Source of the DNA: Aquirufa beregesia
GTDB taxonomy: Bacteria; Bacteroidota; Bacteroidia; Cytophagales; Spirosomataceae
Length of the DNA stretch: 64,000 bases
Reading direction: 5' to 3'
Assembly (NCBI RefSeq): GCF_011090385.1
Contig: NZ_SEWW01000001.1
Span: forward strand, 805,755-869,754
A program made the translations under genes and the position numbers. The stretch's first letter is position 1. The number at the start of each line of letters is the position of its first letter. Below are positions 1-9,369 of the stretch, in pieces. The notes under the pieces were generated by a model. That model ran no database searches and had not been told where the DNA came from. It saw nothing but the letters and a program-made list of their open reading frames with translations.

Positions 1-300
1 AATAATTTCATGAACAACACCTTTGATGTGAGCACCAATGGCACGCTGGTTCTGAACAATTTTAATGGTAATTATTGGGATAAATACGATGGCTATGATT
101 TAAACCGAGATCACATTGGAGATGTACCCTTTAGACCCGTTAGTTTATTTTCCATCATTTTAGAAAAAAACCCAACCACACTCATCATGTTCCGCAGTTT
201 CATTTCTGCCTTGATGGACAAGACCGAGAAACTAATACCTAGTTTAACTCCAGAACAATTAAAAGATCAATTTCCACTCATTAAACCGGTCCAATTATGA
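1..300 (+). CDS. nosD: NosD, nitrous oxide reductase maturation protein (C-terminal part)
   Basis: Only the last 99 codons are in the window; the frame is open from base 1, so the gene starts upstream. The visible part has the end of a right-handed beta-helix and the NYWDKYDGYDLNRDHIGDVP stretch with following RPVSLF, which is typical of NosD. NosD is a periplasmic protein that, with the NosFY transporter, is needed to load copper/sulfur into the CuZ site of nitrous oxide reductase (family knowledge). The stop codon overlaps the nosF start (ATGA), so translation is probably coupled. nosZ is expected upstream, outside the window. Confidence 0.88.
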   Translation, partial: NNFMNNTFDVSTNGTLVLNNFNGNYWDKYDGYDLNRDHIGDVPFRPVSLFSIILEKNPTTLIMFRSFISALMDKTEKLIPSLTPEQLKDQFPLIKPVQL

Positions 301-995
301 TTATCACTGAACATATCTCTAAGCGTTTTGGAAATCAGCAGGTACTCAATGATGTACATATCACTTGTCGACCAGGAGCTTGCATTGCCTTGATTGGTCC
401 AAACGGGAGTGGAAAAACGACCTTAATCAAAAGCATTTTACAAATGGTAATTCCTGATACGGGGAAAGTCCTTTTTCAAGGAGAAGATATTGCTGGTCAA
501 TGGTCCTACCGGGGAAAAATCGGTTTTATGCCTCAAATGACCCGCTATCCAGAAAACATGAGTGTTGGGGAAGTCATGTCCATGATGATTGATATTCGGA
601 AAGATCAAAAAGACCTAGATGAAGAATTGATTGAACAATACCACTTAAAAGAAATATACCCTAAAAGGATGGGGACTCTATCTGGAGGAATGCGTCAAAA
701 AGTGGGGGCTTGCCTTGCTTTTTTATTCCAACCAGATATCCTGATTTTAGATGAACCCACAGCGGGATTAGACCCTCTTTCTTCCGAAATACTAAAACAG
801 AAAATTCTGAAAGAGAAAGCTAAAGGTAAATCCACCATCATTTCATCCCACGTGCTGAGTGAATTGGATGAAATGATCACGGAAGTCATTTACATGCAAG
901 ATGGTCAGGTCTTATTTCAAAAAACCTTAGAGGATTTACAGCAAGAAACACAAGAAGTGAAATTATCCAAAATGATTGCCAAAATCATTGCTTAA
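297..995 (+). CDS. nosF: NosF, ABC transporter ATPase for nitrous oxide reductase maturation
   Basis: A 232-residue ABC ATPase. The Walker A GPNGSGKTT lies near residues 34-42, the signature LSGGMRQKV near 128, and Walker B with DEPTAGLDP just after. It would energise NosY to deliver a sulfur species or otherwise support NosD in assembling the copper cluster of N2O reductase. It overlaps nosD by 4 bp and is followed 6 bp later by nosY, which identifies it among many similar ATPases. The start is the ATG of the ATGA overlap. Confidence 0.88.
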   Translation: MIITEHISKRFGNQQVLNDVHITCRPGACIALIGPNGSGKTTLIKSILQMVIPDTGKVLFQGEDIAGQWSYRGKIGFMPQMTRYPENMSVGEVMSMMIDIRKDQKDLDEELIEQYHLKEIYPKRMGTLSGGMRQKVGACLAFLFQPDILILDEPTAGLDPLSSEILKQKILKEKAKGKSTIISSHVLSELDEMITEVIYMQDGQVLFQKTLEDLQQETQEVKLSKMIAKIIA

Positions 996-1001
996 AAGCC
1001 C

Positions 1002-1769
1002 ATGAATAAGATATATAAACATGTGATTGCCGACATTATCCGAAATCGGATTGTCCTTTTTTATACCCTCATTTTACTGCTTGCTTCATTGAGTGTATTT
1101 AGCTTAGAGGATACCTCTTCGAAAGGTCTACTGAGTATGTTGAACATCATACTCATGATTGTTCCCTTGGTCTGTTTGATATTCTCAACGATATATATGT
1201 ACAATAGTAGTGAATTTATTGAACTATTACTTAGTCAACCCTTACAAAGAAACGCCATTTGGTGGAGCCTGTTTATTGGATTAATCACAGCCCTGGGACT
1301 AGCATTTTTTGTTGGAGCAGGAATAGTCATCCTCATATTTGAACCTAGTTTTCTAGGATTGATGCTCGTGATTTGTGGCCTATTATTGACCTTCATTTTT
1401 ACGGCCATTGCCCTATTGGCAGCCGTTCTGACCAAGGACAAAGCCAAAGGAATTGGCCTTTCTATCATTCTCTGGTTATTTTATGCCATTATTTTTGATG
1501 GTATTGTCTTATTCATGCTATTCCAATGGGCCGACTACCCCATTGAAAAATTTATGATACTCATTAGCATGCTTAACCCTATAGATTTAGCACGCATTTT
1601 AATTCTCATGCAAATGGACGTTTCTGCTCTGATGGGATACACTGGAGCCATTTTCAAAGATTTCTTCGGCACTTCGGGCGGAATTGCCATTTCATTTGGC
1701 ACCTTGATATTATGGATAATGATTCCTTTTATCTGCTCCTTGCGCTATTTTAAAAAGAAAGACTTATAA
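1002..1769 (+). CDS. nosY: NosY, ABC transporter permease
   Basis: A 255-residue integral membrane protein with about six hydrophobic segments (for example LFYTLILLLASLSVF and ILWLFYAIIFDGIVLF) and a basic C-terminus (RYFKKKDL). It fits the ABC-2 type permease NosY that pairs with the adjacent NosF. Assignment rests on the nosD-nosF-nosY gene order plus membrane topology, because permease sequence alone is weakly diagnostic. Confidence 0.83.
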   Translation: MNKIYKHVIADIIRNRIVLFYTLILLLASLSVFSLEDTSSKGLLSMLNIILMIVPLVCLIFSTIYMYNSSEFIELLLSQPLQRNAIWWSLFIGLITALGLAFFVGAGIVILIFEPSFLGLMLVICGLLLTFIFTAIALLAAVLTKDKAKGIGLSIILWLFYAIIFDGIVLFMLFQWADYPIEKFMILISMLNPIDLARILILMQMDVSALMGYTGAIFKDFFGTSGGIAISFGTLILWIMIPFICSLRYFKKKDL

Positions 1770-1778
1770 ATAAAAAAG

Positions 1779-2213
1779 ATGCTATACCATACTTTACTCT
1801 TGTTGCACTTGATTGGAGCCTGTATTTGGGTGGGAGGCCATTTACTATTGAGCTTGCAAATTGTACCCAAGGCCTTATTGAACAAGGATATCCAGCTTAT
1901 TCAGCATTTTGAAAAAAATTATGAACCCATCGGCATACCTAGTTTGGTCGTACAGATTATCACAGGTGTTTGGATGTCCATAATTCAATATGGAATTCAA
2001 TTTAGCTGGGATAACCCAATACAAAGAAATATTATTATCAAATTAAGCTTACTGGTACTTAGCCTAGTACTGGCCCTTCATGCCCGTATTTTCATCATTC
2101 CTAAGCTAAGTGTAAACAAACTGCCTTTGATGGTACTCCACATCCGATTCATCACCCTAGTTGCCCTCCTTATGGTGTTTTTCGGCTTACAATTTAGATT
2201 TGGAGGGCTTTAA
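1779..2213 (+). CDS. CopD-like membrane protein
   Basis: A 144-residue protein with four predicted membrane helices. Histidines sit in HLIGACIWVGGHLLL near the N-terminus and in LVLALHARIF and MVLHIRFITL further on, which resembles CopD/YncB-type membrane proteins that handle copper or bind haem. It follows nosY by 9 bp in the same direction, so it is probably the next gene of the nos operon. A role in copper supply to N2O reductase is inference from position. The family call is moderate because the fold is simple and short. Confidence 0.6.
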   Translation: MLYHTLLLLHLIGACIWVGGHLLLSLQIVPKALLNKDIQLIQHFEKNYEPIGIPSLVVQIITGVWMSIIQYGIQFSWDNPIQRNIIIKLSLLVLSLVLALHARIFIIPKLSVNKLPLMVLHIRFITLVALLMVFFGLQFRFGGL

Positions 2214-2223
2214 TAATAAGCAG

Positions 2224-2565
2224 ATGAAAAAGATTATTTATTTCCTGATGTCATGGTTCTTTATCGGTATTGGACTTGCCTTTGTACCCAATACCAAGCC
2301 TAAATTTCTCCAATTAGACAAAAAACAAACTGTTTACACCGTAGAAGCTAGTTGTGGTTCCTGCAATTTCGAAATGCCTGGTGATGTATGCCAATTGGCC
2401 ATCAAACTAGATAATAAGAAATACTATGTAGAAGGCCCCAATATCAATGATTATGGCGGAAGTCACTCTGAAAAAGGCTTTTGCAAAGTAGTGAGAAAAG
2501 CCCAAGTACAAGGCAAAATTGTCGATAACAAATTCGTTGCCAGCTATTTTAAGCTACTTCCTTAA
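2224..2565 (+). CDS. Small exported Cys-containing protein, DUF6370-like
   Basis: 113 residues starting at ATG 2224 (MKKIIYFLMSWFF); an upstream extension would lie inside the CopD-like gene. An N-terminal hydrophobic segment suggests export or membrane anchoring. The mature part has SCGSCNFEMPGDVC, a GFCKVVRKAQVQG segment and the ending ASYFKLLP, a pattern I associate with DUF6370. The paired cysteines could bind metal, and the position at the end of a copper-enzyme maturation operon fits that, but function is unknown. Confidence 0.6.
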   Translation: MKKIIYFLMSWFFIGIGLAFVPNTKPKFLQLDKKQTVYTVEASCGSCNFEMPGDVCQLAIKLDNKKYYVEGPNINDYGGSHSEKGFCKVVRKAQVQGKIVDNKFVASYFKLLP

Positions 2566-2569
2566 CTCA

Positions 2570-2605
2570 TTTATTCGTGAATAGAGCATACTATTCACGA
2601 ATAAA
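2570..2605. terminator. Bidirectional hairpin terminator
   Basis: A perfect inverted repeat: TTTATTCGTGAATAG (2570-2584), loop AGCATA, then its exact complement (2591-2605). It lies between the convergent nos operon and the histidine kinase gene, and the right arm is the last five codons of the kinase. Position and symmetry suggest it ends transcription from both sides. The U-tract is short, so efficiency is uncertain. Confidence 0.65.
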
Positions 2606-5600
2606 TTCTCGAATTTTCTGGAGCAAATCTTGCTGCTTATAAGGCTTGGAAACATAGCCATTCATACCTATATCAAAGCATTTCTGCTGCTCCCCCACCA
2701 AAGAATGAGCAGTCATGGCTATGATTGGGATATTAGATTTCATTTCATTACGAATGTACACCGTGGCTTGATAACCATCCATTTCAGGCATTTGTAAATC
2801 CATCAGCACTAAATCATATTCTTTCTGCTTTAAGAGTTCGATGCCCTCTTTCCCATTATTAGCGATGTCCAATTGAAAACCAAAGTTGGCAATGACCGTT
2901 TTCGCCAATCGCTGATTCATTTCATTATCCTCACACATCAAGATGGTTATGGTATGATCCAAGCTTAATCCAGTACTTTCCTTTTTCTGCTGTTTCTCTA
3001 TCAATTGATTCGCCTTAGTAAATTCCAAAACAAAATAGAACTCAGAACCTCTTCCTAACTGACTTTTTAATTCAATCTTCCCCCCCTGTAATTCCACTAA
3101 TTGCTTGGCGATATTCAAACCTAAACCTGATCCACCAAATTTGCGGGTCGTACTAGCTTCCGCTTGAATAAATCGATCAAAGATGGTTTGAATTTTTTCC
3201 TCTGAAATACCTATGCCCGTATCCTTCACAGAAAAACGCAAACTGATTTTGGTTTCTGTTTCATGTACCTTTTTGACGGAAATGCTTACTTCTCCCTCCT
3301 CCGTAAATTTAATGGCATTACCTGCCAAATTTATGAGCACCTGATTTAAGCGCCCTCTATCCCCAATGATCACTTCTGGCAATTCAGAATCTAAATACAA
3401 AAGAAAATCAATGGCTTTTTTGGTAGCCTTTACTTTGAGCAAATCATGAACGTGTTTGAGCGATTCTTTCAGTCGGAAAGGCTGAACTTCCAATTCTATT
3501 TTGCCTGAGTCTATTTTCGATAAATCCAAGATGTCATTAATGAGCAAAAGTAAATGATCTCCTGCAGTTTGAATATTCTCTACATATTCACTTTCAGGAC
3601 TCGCCAGATGATTACTTTGTAATAATTCAGTGAAACCAATAATAGCATTTAAAGGAGTGCGAATCTCATGGCTCATATTCGTCAAAAAGCTATCTTTTGC
3701 TCTCACAGCCATTTCAGCATCATCTTTGGCCTGAATCAACTCATTCTGAGCTTGCTTATGCTCGGTATAATCTTCAGCAACACCTAAATAACCAATGATT
3801 TCTCCACGATCATTATTCACACAAGTAACACCCAACCAAATTGGAATACGATTTCCAGACTTAGAAATAAGGGTCCACTCCCTGCGCTCTGGTTTTCCAG
3901 TAGATCGGGTCCTCATAACAAATGTTTCAAAACTAGGGACGAATTCGACACCATATTCTTCGCTCAGTTCGAGGTTATACTGAATCAATTCATCCATATC
4001 AAAACAAGGGATCTGACTCAAAAGCTTCTCCACAATTTCATCAAATTCATAGCCAAACAATTCCAATGTAGCTTGATTCACCTTTTTTATAAATCCGTTT
4101 ACATCAGTAAAAATAATAGCCAAACTAACCCCATTAAAAATGGCTATTTGGGTGGCTAATAGATTGGAAATTTCTAAATCCTTTTCTTTTTTCTCCGTTA
4201 TATCAGATTCAATAGCAATAAAATTTATCAGCTCTTGCTGATTATTGAATATGGGATTTATAGATAATTCTAACCAATATTCTCGCCCTGATTTAGAACG
4301 ATTCCTGATCTCTCCTTTAAAAGCTTTACGGTTAACAATAGCCTCATTCATTGCTTGTACAGTAGTAGCATCCGAGCTTTCATACTTTAAAAAACTACCC
4401 GGTTTTTTACCGATTACTTCATCTAAAGTATATTCTGTCAACTTTCCAAAAGGATCATTCACCCATTCTATCTGACCTTGAGGGTTGGCTATAACCACAA
4501 TATTATCCGTTCCTTTGGCAACCCACGATAATCGATTATTTTCTTCTATGATTTTTTTACTTGCCGTTACATCTCGAGCAATTCCATATAATTTACCTGT
4601 CTGCTCATTGGGGGAAGAATTCCAACTCAACACCTTAATACTTCCATCCTTACATTTATATCTCAATTCGAAATCTCTGACTCCTTCACCCTTCAACATC
4701 TTTGCTCGAAGGACCTCCCTCAGCGGCAAATCCTCTTCAATCACGAATGAGGCTCCTGAATGATGTAACATTTCAGATTCAGTATAACCTAAATTTCGAT
4801 AAAATGAAGGACTTACCTTTTCATAAAATCCATTCATATTGGCAACCGTCAAGTAATCCTGAGATAACTCAAAAAATAACTCTAGGTCAATGGATTTGAT
4901 TTTTTGCTCCGTTATATCACTACTAATGGCCAAATACTGAGTAACTTTACCATCCTTTCCTTTAAATGGAACAAAAGTGATATTCAACCAATAATTAGTG
5001 CCATCCTTAGCTCTATTCTGCATCTCCCCTTTCCATACTTCACCCGATTGAATGGTTTCCCAAAATGTATCAGATTCTGATGAAGAATCAAACTCAGGAT
5101 GTAATATGCGCTTGTGATGACCAATTAACTCCTCCCTCGAATACTGACTCAAAGTACAAATTGCTTCATTGGCATAAGTAACAATTCCTTGTGCATCCAT
5201 AATGAATACGGCCAATACCTCATCCAATGCCTCTTTATAACGCCCCAATTCTAAGGTAACTCGGGCCATTTTTTCCTCCGTCAATCGATTGACTTGTACC
5301 CTTAATTCTTGATTCTTAATCCTGAGTTCCAATGCACGAATAACATGCTCTGCTAGCGTATTCAATGCCTCTCGCTGTTCTATTGTCAATTCTCTAGGCA
5401 CTTGGTCAATGACACACAAAGATCCAATTTGAAATCCATCTGGTGTAGTTAATGGGGCTCCTGCGTAAAATCGAATATGAGGATTTCCTGTTACCATGGG
5501 GTTATCGACAAAACGACTATCTTCTAATGCATTGGGCACTTCAAAAATTTGCTCTCCCATGATAGTATATTGGCAAAAAGAGACTTCTCGGGTCGTTTGC

Positions 5601-5833
5601 TTACTAGCTAAACCGATTTCTGATTTAAACCATAGGCGATCTTTATCAACCAATGAAATAAAGGCAATGGGGACTTCGCATATATAAGATACCAATGCCG
5701 TAATTTTATCGAATTCCTTCTCAGTTAAAGTATCTAAGATTTGATATTCATAAAGAGCCCTTAATCTTTCCTTCTCATTTTTAGGTACTGGATATAGATA
5801 ATTTTTCATGACAAGAGTAAATTCATTAGACAC
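2591..5833 (-). CDS. Hybrid sensor histidine kinase (GAF, multiple PAS, HisKA, HATPase, receiver)
   Basis: 1080 residues with no membrane segment, so probably cytoplasmic. Domains in order: GAF (about 20-170), about four PAS/PAC units (about 200-700), HisKA with phospho-acceptor in MSHEIRTPLNAIIGF (His near 721), HATPase with N box INLAGNAIKFTEEG and G boxes DTGIGISEE and GGSGLGLNIAK, then a receiver with the phospho-Asp in LVLMDLQMPEMDG (near 1010). Such proteins pass signals by intramolecular His-to-Asp phosphotransfer. No partner regulator is adjacent, so the output is unknown. It reads toward the nos operon across a shared terminator. Confidence 0.93.
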   Translation of the reverse strand: MSNEFTLVMKNYLYPVPKNEKERLRALYEYQILDTLTEKEFDKITALVSYICEVPIAFISLVDKDRLWFKSEIGLASKQTTREVSFCQYTIMGEQIFEVPNALEDSRFVDNPMVTGNPHIRFYAGAPLTTPDGFQIGSLCVIDQVPRELTIEQREALNTLAEHVIRALELRIKNQELRVQVNRLTEEKMARVTLELGRYKEALDEVLAVFIMDAQGIVTYANEAICTLSQYSREELIGHHKRILHPEFDSSSESDTFWETIQSGEVWKGEMQNRAKDGTNYWLNITFVPFKGKDGKVTQYLAISSDITEQKIKSIDLELFFELSQDYLTVANMNGFYEKVSPSFYRNLGYTESEMLHHSGASFVIEEDLPLREVLRAKMLKGEGVRDFELRYKCKDGSIKVLSWNSSPNEQTGKLYGIARDVTASKKIIEENNRLSWVAKGTDNIVVIANPQGQIEWVNDPFGKLTEYTLDEVIGKKPGSFLKYESSDATTVQAMNEAIVNRKAFKGEIRNRSKSGREYWLELSINPIFNNQQELINFIAIESDITEKKEKDLEISNLLATQIAIFNGVSLAIIFTDVNGFIKKVNQATLELFGYEFDEIVEKLLSQIPCFDMDELIQYNLELSEEYGVEFVPSFETFVMRTRSTGKPERREWTLISKSGNRIPIWLGVTCVNNDRGEIIGYLGVAEDYTEHKQAQNELIQAKDDAEMAVRAKDSFLTNMSHEIRTPLNAIIGFTELLQSNHLASPESEYVENIQTAGDHLLLLINDILDLSKIDSGKIELEVQPFRLKESLKHVHDLLKVKATKKAIDFLLYLDSELPEVIIGDRGRLNQVLINLAGNAIKFTEEGEVSISVKKVHETETKISLRFSVKDTGIGISEEKIQTIFDRFIQAEASTTRKFGGSGLGLNIAKQLVELQGGKIELKSQLGRGSEFYFVLEFTKANQLIEKQQKKESTGLSLDHTITILMCEDNEMNQRLAKTVIANFGFQLDIANNGKEGIELLKQKEYDLVLMDLQMPEMDGYQATVYIRNEMKSNIPIIAMTAHSLVGEQQKCFDIGMNGYVSKPYKQQDLLQKIREFIRE

Positions 5834-5946
5834 AATAGAAAAGAATATTCTAATGTAACCATTACAATAGTATTATTACTAAAAAAATGGTCGAAAAGCA
5901 TCTATCAAAATATGAATGATAGAAATCGAATATTCCCCTTGGTGAA

Positions 5947-6495
5947 CTATTTAAGTGTATAATGCATCCCCACACCCATCCGAATGATTCCTAGCATTTG
6001 GTCTGGTTCATCATTCAATCGAGTGATAGCCACATCTCCCGATAAGCTCAAATGATCCGTGATTTTGGTTTCAACACCCTGACCTAACGCATATCCTAAA
6101 CACTTATTCAACTTGGTATTTTCTTTCAAAGTGGGGTTGGGCATGTTGTTTTGATAGGTCGACATACCAACACCTAAAAAAACATAGGGGGTAAATGGGA
6201 ATTCTGTCTGGGGAAAACGATGAATATACCTTCCTCCATAAAAATTAAACTCCTTAACTGGGTCCGTAGATACTGGCTGGACAAATGCCTCAAATTGGTT
6301 TAACTGATTAAAGGCATGGCGCCAAGTAAGTCCCATACAAGAATAGGAATAGCGAATTCCAAAACTGTTTTTGGGTGACCCGTCTAAATTCGCATTGGGA
6401 TCAGAGCAAGCTGATGTGGTTAAATGATTACTGGGTACTAGGGCACAAGCCAACAAACCCGCCTTCAACAAGGCAGTCATTCCTAGATTTTTCAT
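5947..6495 (-). CDS. Outer-membrane beta-barrel-like protein
   Basis: 182 residues from ATG 6495 (MKNLGMTALLKAG); a longer reading to 6549 adds an AT-rich non-signal stretch and is less likely. A signal-peptide-like hydrophobic N-terminus is followed by alternating strands such as FGIRYSYSCMGLTWRH, FTPYVFLGVGMSTYQ and a final MGVGMHYTLK. This fits a small porin-fold outer-membrane protein. A decayed paralogue lies upstream at about 7043-7455. Specific function is unknown. Confidence 0.6.
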   Translation of the reverse strand: MKNLGMTALLKAGLLACALVPSNHLTTSACSDPNANLDGSPKNSFGIRYSYSCMGLTWRHAFNQLNQFEAFVQPVSTDPVKEFNFYGGRYIHRFPQTEFPFTPYVFLGVGMSTYQNNMPNPTLKENTKLNKCLGYALGQGVETKITDHLSLSGDVAITRLNDEPDQMLGIIRMGVGMHYTLK

Positions 6496-7042
6496 TTTTA
6501 TATATTTATAGATTTCAAACTGTCCTATCGGGGAGTAGATCAATACCAAGTCGATAAGAAAATATACTTTAAAAACAATTCCTAAAGTATTTCATACAAA
6601 ACTAGATTATAAAAAACCAAAAAATATTATATTATGTGTAAACATATTTGGCCCTTAACGCATTAAAAAAGCCTTTATGCCTTAAAAGTTCAATTTTAAA
6701 ATGACCCCAAATTTTAATTAAAATGAAATATCCACTATTCTCATTATAAAACTATTATAGCAATAAAATCAACTTCCACTAAAATAGAAGATATATTTTA
6801 CGCAATTAAATAAACAAAATCACCCAAAAAGGCATTTATAGGTGTGAATTCATTCCATTTATAAGGAATATACATGGCATTTAAATCAAATAATGACCAT
6901 TTCAAATGGAAGGAACTTATTTCATATATGCTAGAATAGTTCAATTTTGTAGCTCTAAAAAAAAAATATGATTTTTGTCAGGTTTTAGACTTTACTAACT
7001 CAATATCAATTACTTGTACATCTCCATTCTTTGATCCACCAT
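6496..7042. other. Gene-free AT-rich stretch
   Basis: About 550 bp of very AT-rich sequence between the outer-membrane protein gene and its decayed paralogue. I see no supported gene, RNA or repeat. It should include the promoter of the 5947-6495 gene. Confidence 0.4.
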
Positions 7043-7455
7043 TTAGAAAATGCCTCCAAAGGAATAGTTAACACCCAAATTCAAGGATATCCCATCCCAA
7101 TTAGGGCCTTTCACATAGGTATTAAACAAGGTCATTCGAGCAGCTTCGACATTCAATGGAATCCTGTCCCTTAATTTAGTTTCCATGCCAATACCAGCAC
7201 TGTAACCTATGAAATTAAACACAACAGATCTTGCATTTTACAATTTGCCTTATCTTGCTAGCGACAGAGCCAAATCCCGCAAAATGTAGGGATTCACGGG
7301 AAAGCCTCTGTCTTGGGGAAATGAATATAGATATCGAGCGCCTAACTCTGAAGTACGTATATTAGGCTCATTCTCCATGAAACTAGCAAAAGCATCCACT
7401 TGAGCTGATTGGGCAATCTTCATGCAAAATTAATACCCTGACATAAGGTCGTATA
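7043..7455 (-). pseudogene. Decayed paralogue of the neighbouring outer-membrane protein
   Basis: On the minus strand three pieces in different frames line up with the 5947-6495 protein. The first reads GINFA, a stop where the paralogue has Trp, then RLPNQLKW. The second reads DAFASF, then GARYLYSFPQDRGFPVNPYI (paralogue: EAFVQP then GRYIHRFPQTEFPFTPYVF) before a stop at about 7260. The third reads IGYSAGIGMETKLRDRIPLN up to the barrel-like end GVNYSFGGIF and stop at 7043. At least one nonsense change and frame changes are present, so it is not expected to be made. Confidence 0.7.
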
Positions 7456-7722
7456 ATGTAAGCAATAGCATGTTGATACAATTGATGGTTTCTTGAGCAA
7501 AACCTACTTAAGAAATGCTGATGGTAAAAAGTCAAGCGATGAATTTACTAGTGGTTTATCTTTACATTTTTTTGTGGTTGGCAATCATCATGTGGTCATA
7601 AATGAGGATCTCTTAGGCCCCTAGTGGGCATTTTTTTTATTTTATCAAATGTAAATTAGTATTAATAGATACAACAATTGGGTAATTTTATATCACAAAT
7701 TTGGCTCTAAATGAGTCTTTTA

Positions 7723-8907
7723 CTATTTCTTTTTAAGTTTAATAAGGTACTCATAAACATTAATCCCTTCCTCCTCAACAAAGGCTCGATTAAAACTTTG
7801 AACCGAACTATAGCCCGATTGTTGGGCAACCAATTCCATATCCATTTCCGCATCTGAGCTCAATAAATTTTTGGCATACTCAATTCTAAGCTGGCTTCTT
7901 AATGAGGTAAACTTAGACTTGATAATGTAGTTAAAGCAATAATAAATGTGGTGCTTGGGAAGGTCTAATTTAGAAGCTAATATATCCACATTAAAGTCAG
8001 GATCTAAATACCATTTCTCTTCATGAATGCAATCTAAAATACGAAGGGCATCTTCTTTAAGCGGATCATCCGACTTGTTCACATATTTATAAATTTCAGA
8101 CGCATTTAAAAAATGATCAAATGATTTTCGTTTCTTTTTGACAATTGGAATACCGTACAGTACCTGAGGGAAAATAACGATGAGCAAAGGAATCATCAAA
8201 AAGGATATCAATACGATCAAAGTAAGCGGAGAATGCATCACCGTTTGCTTGGGAATGTTGGGCGTATTCATGAAGACAACTGCACCAGCCAAATAACTTA
8301 GCGCTGCAAAAGTTACGACTGTTAGAAGTAACATCAACCACTTCTTCATCAAAATACGGTGACTATCAGGAAGTGCATTTCGGTAAAGTTCATTACTATG
8401 CTCCCGATACATTTTGATAATTAAACCTATATAAATCAACATACATAAAGGTCGACCAATCATATTAAAATTGCTTGGATAAATCCAACCTAAATTCAGT
8501 GTTTTTAGATAATTAGGGTCCGCCAATATTTGATTTGCCAATTCCAACGCTTCATTCCATGGCCTCAAAAAACTTGGAAAAACATTGATTAAAGCAATGA
8601 AAAAGGGCAAATAATGCAGATAATCAATTGAGTGAATTTTTGAACTATCCAATAAGGTACTTCGGAAATAGAAATATAAAAAGGGCCCTACCAAATAATA
8701 GGTGGGTATACTATAGACCCCCATGAATATCAACATGGTGGGTGAGTCGCTAGCAAAAATACTGTAATGGAGTAATCCAAAAAGCGCTATGACCACTAAA
8801 ACCCCGGACAAATAAATCGTATTTCGATTGACTCTAAAATTAAAGACAGCCAATACTAGCGAAACCACTAGTTTAAATAAGACCAAGAAGATCAACATGC
8901 CATCCAT
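7723..8907 (-). CDS. Membrane-anchored AraC-family transcriptional regulator
   Basis: 394 residues. The first about 245 contain six or seven hydrophobic helices, and the C-terminal about 100 form an AraC-type helix-turn-helix pair ending LVAQQSGYSSVQSFNRAFVEEEGINVYEYL, where the second helix-turn-helix motif is clear. Proteins with this membrane-plus-AraC layout are common in Bacteroidota and likely sense a signal at the membrane. No target is evident; flanking genes are not obviously co-regulated. Confidence 0.82.
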   Translation of the reverse strand: MDGMLIFLVLFKLVVSLVLAVFNFRVNRNTIYLSGVLVVIALFGLLHYSIFASDSPTMLIFMGVYSIPTYYLVGPFLYFYFRSTLLDSSKIHSIDYLHYLPFFIALINVFPSFLRPWNEALELANQILADPNYLKTLNLGWIYPSNFNMIGRPLCMLIYIGLIIKMYREHSNELYRNALPDSHRILMKKWLMLLLTVVTFAALSYLAGAVVFMNTPNIPKQTVMHSPLTLIVLISFLMIPLLIVIFPQVLYGIPIVKKKRKSFDHFLNASEIYKYVNKSDDPLKEDALRILDCIHEEKWYLDPDFNVDILASKLDLPKHHIYYCFNYIIKSKFTSLRSQLRIEYAKNLLSSDAEMDMELVAQQSGYSSVQSFNRAFVEEEGINVYEYLIKLKKK

Positions 8908-9369
8908 ATATAGATTCGACTATTTTTAGTGTTATTTTAAAAAATTCACATCATGATTTCTGCTACTCGACATAAGAAGCCATTTCATGATGAAAACTCA
9001 TCAAATTTAATTCAAAAAAATTTATGCTAGAACATCGGGAGAATTGGTAATTCTTTTGATAAAATGTGATTCCAAAATTCAGGAATATCATTTTCAACCA
9101 TATAAAGAACACGGAGTATTAACTCCATTTCAAATTACCAATGCAATATAAGCTTAAAATTAATTGACAATACCTGATTGGACTAATTTTAAACAATGAT
9201 TTTGTTAAAAAAATCACAAAACACTATTTTTCACAAAAAACAATTCCTTCAAAACCTGAATCGCCAACATATAATGAAGCTGTTCTAGCATGTGCAGTAC
9301 ATGATTAGGTATTTTTAACCTTTGATTTCACGTTTGATAAGTCCCCGCTTGTAGATAGTTTTTTTACTA
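8908..9369. other. Gene-free stretch
   Basis: About 460 bp between the AraC-type gene and the bestrophin-like gene. A 46-codon open frame without a start codon exists on the plus strand around 9017-9152 (includes KIQEYHFQPYKEHGVLTPF) and could be a gene remnant, but I do not recognise it. Nothing else is supported. Confidence 0.3.

Noticed and set aside
7610..7640. Terminator hairpin (GCCC...GGGC followed by T8)
   Set aside because: The stem is only four base pairs and no gene on the plus strand ends just before it.
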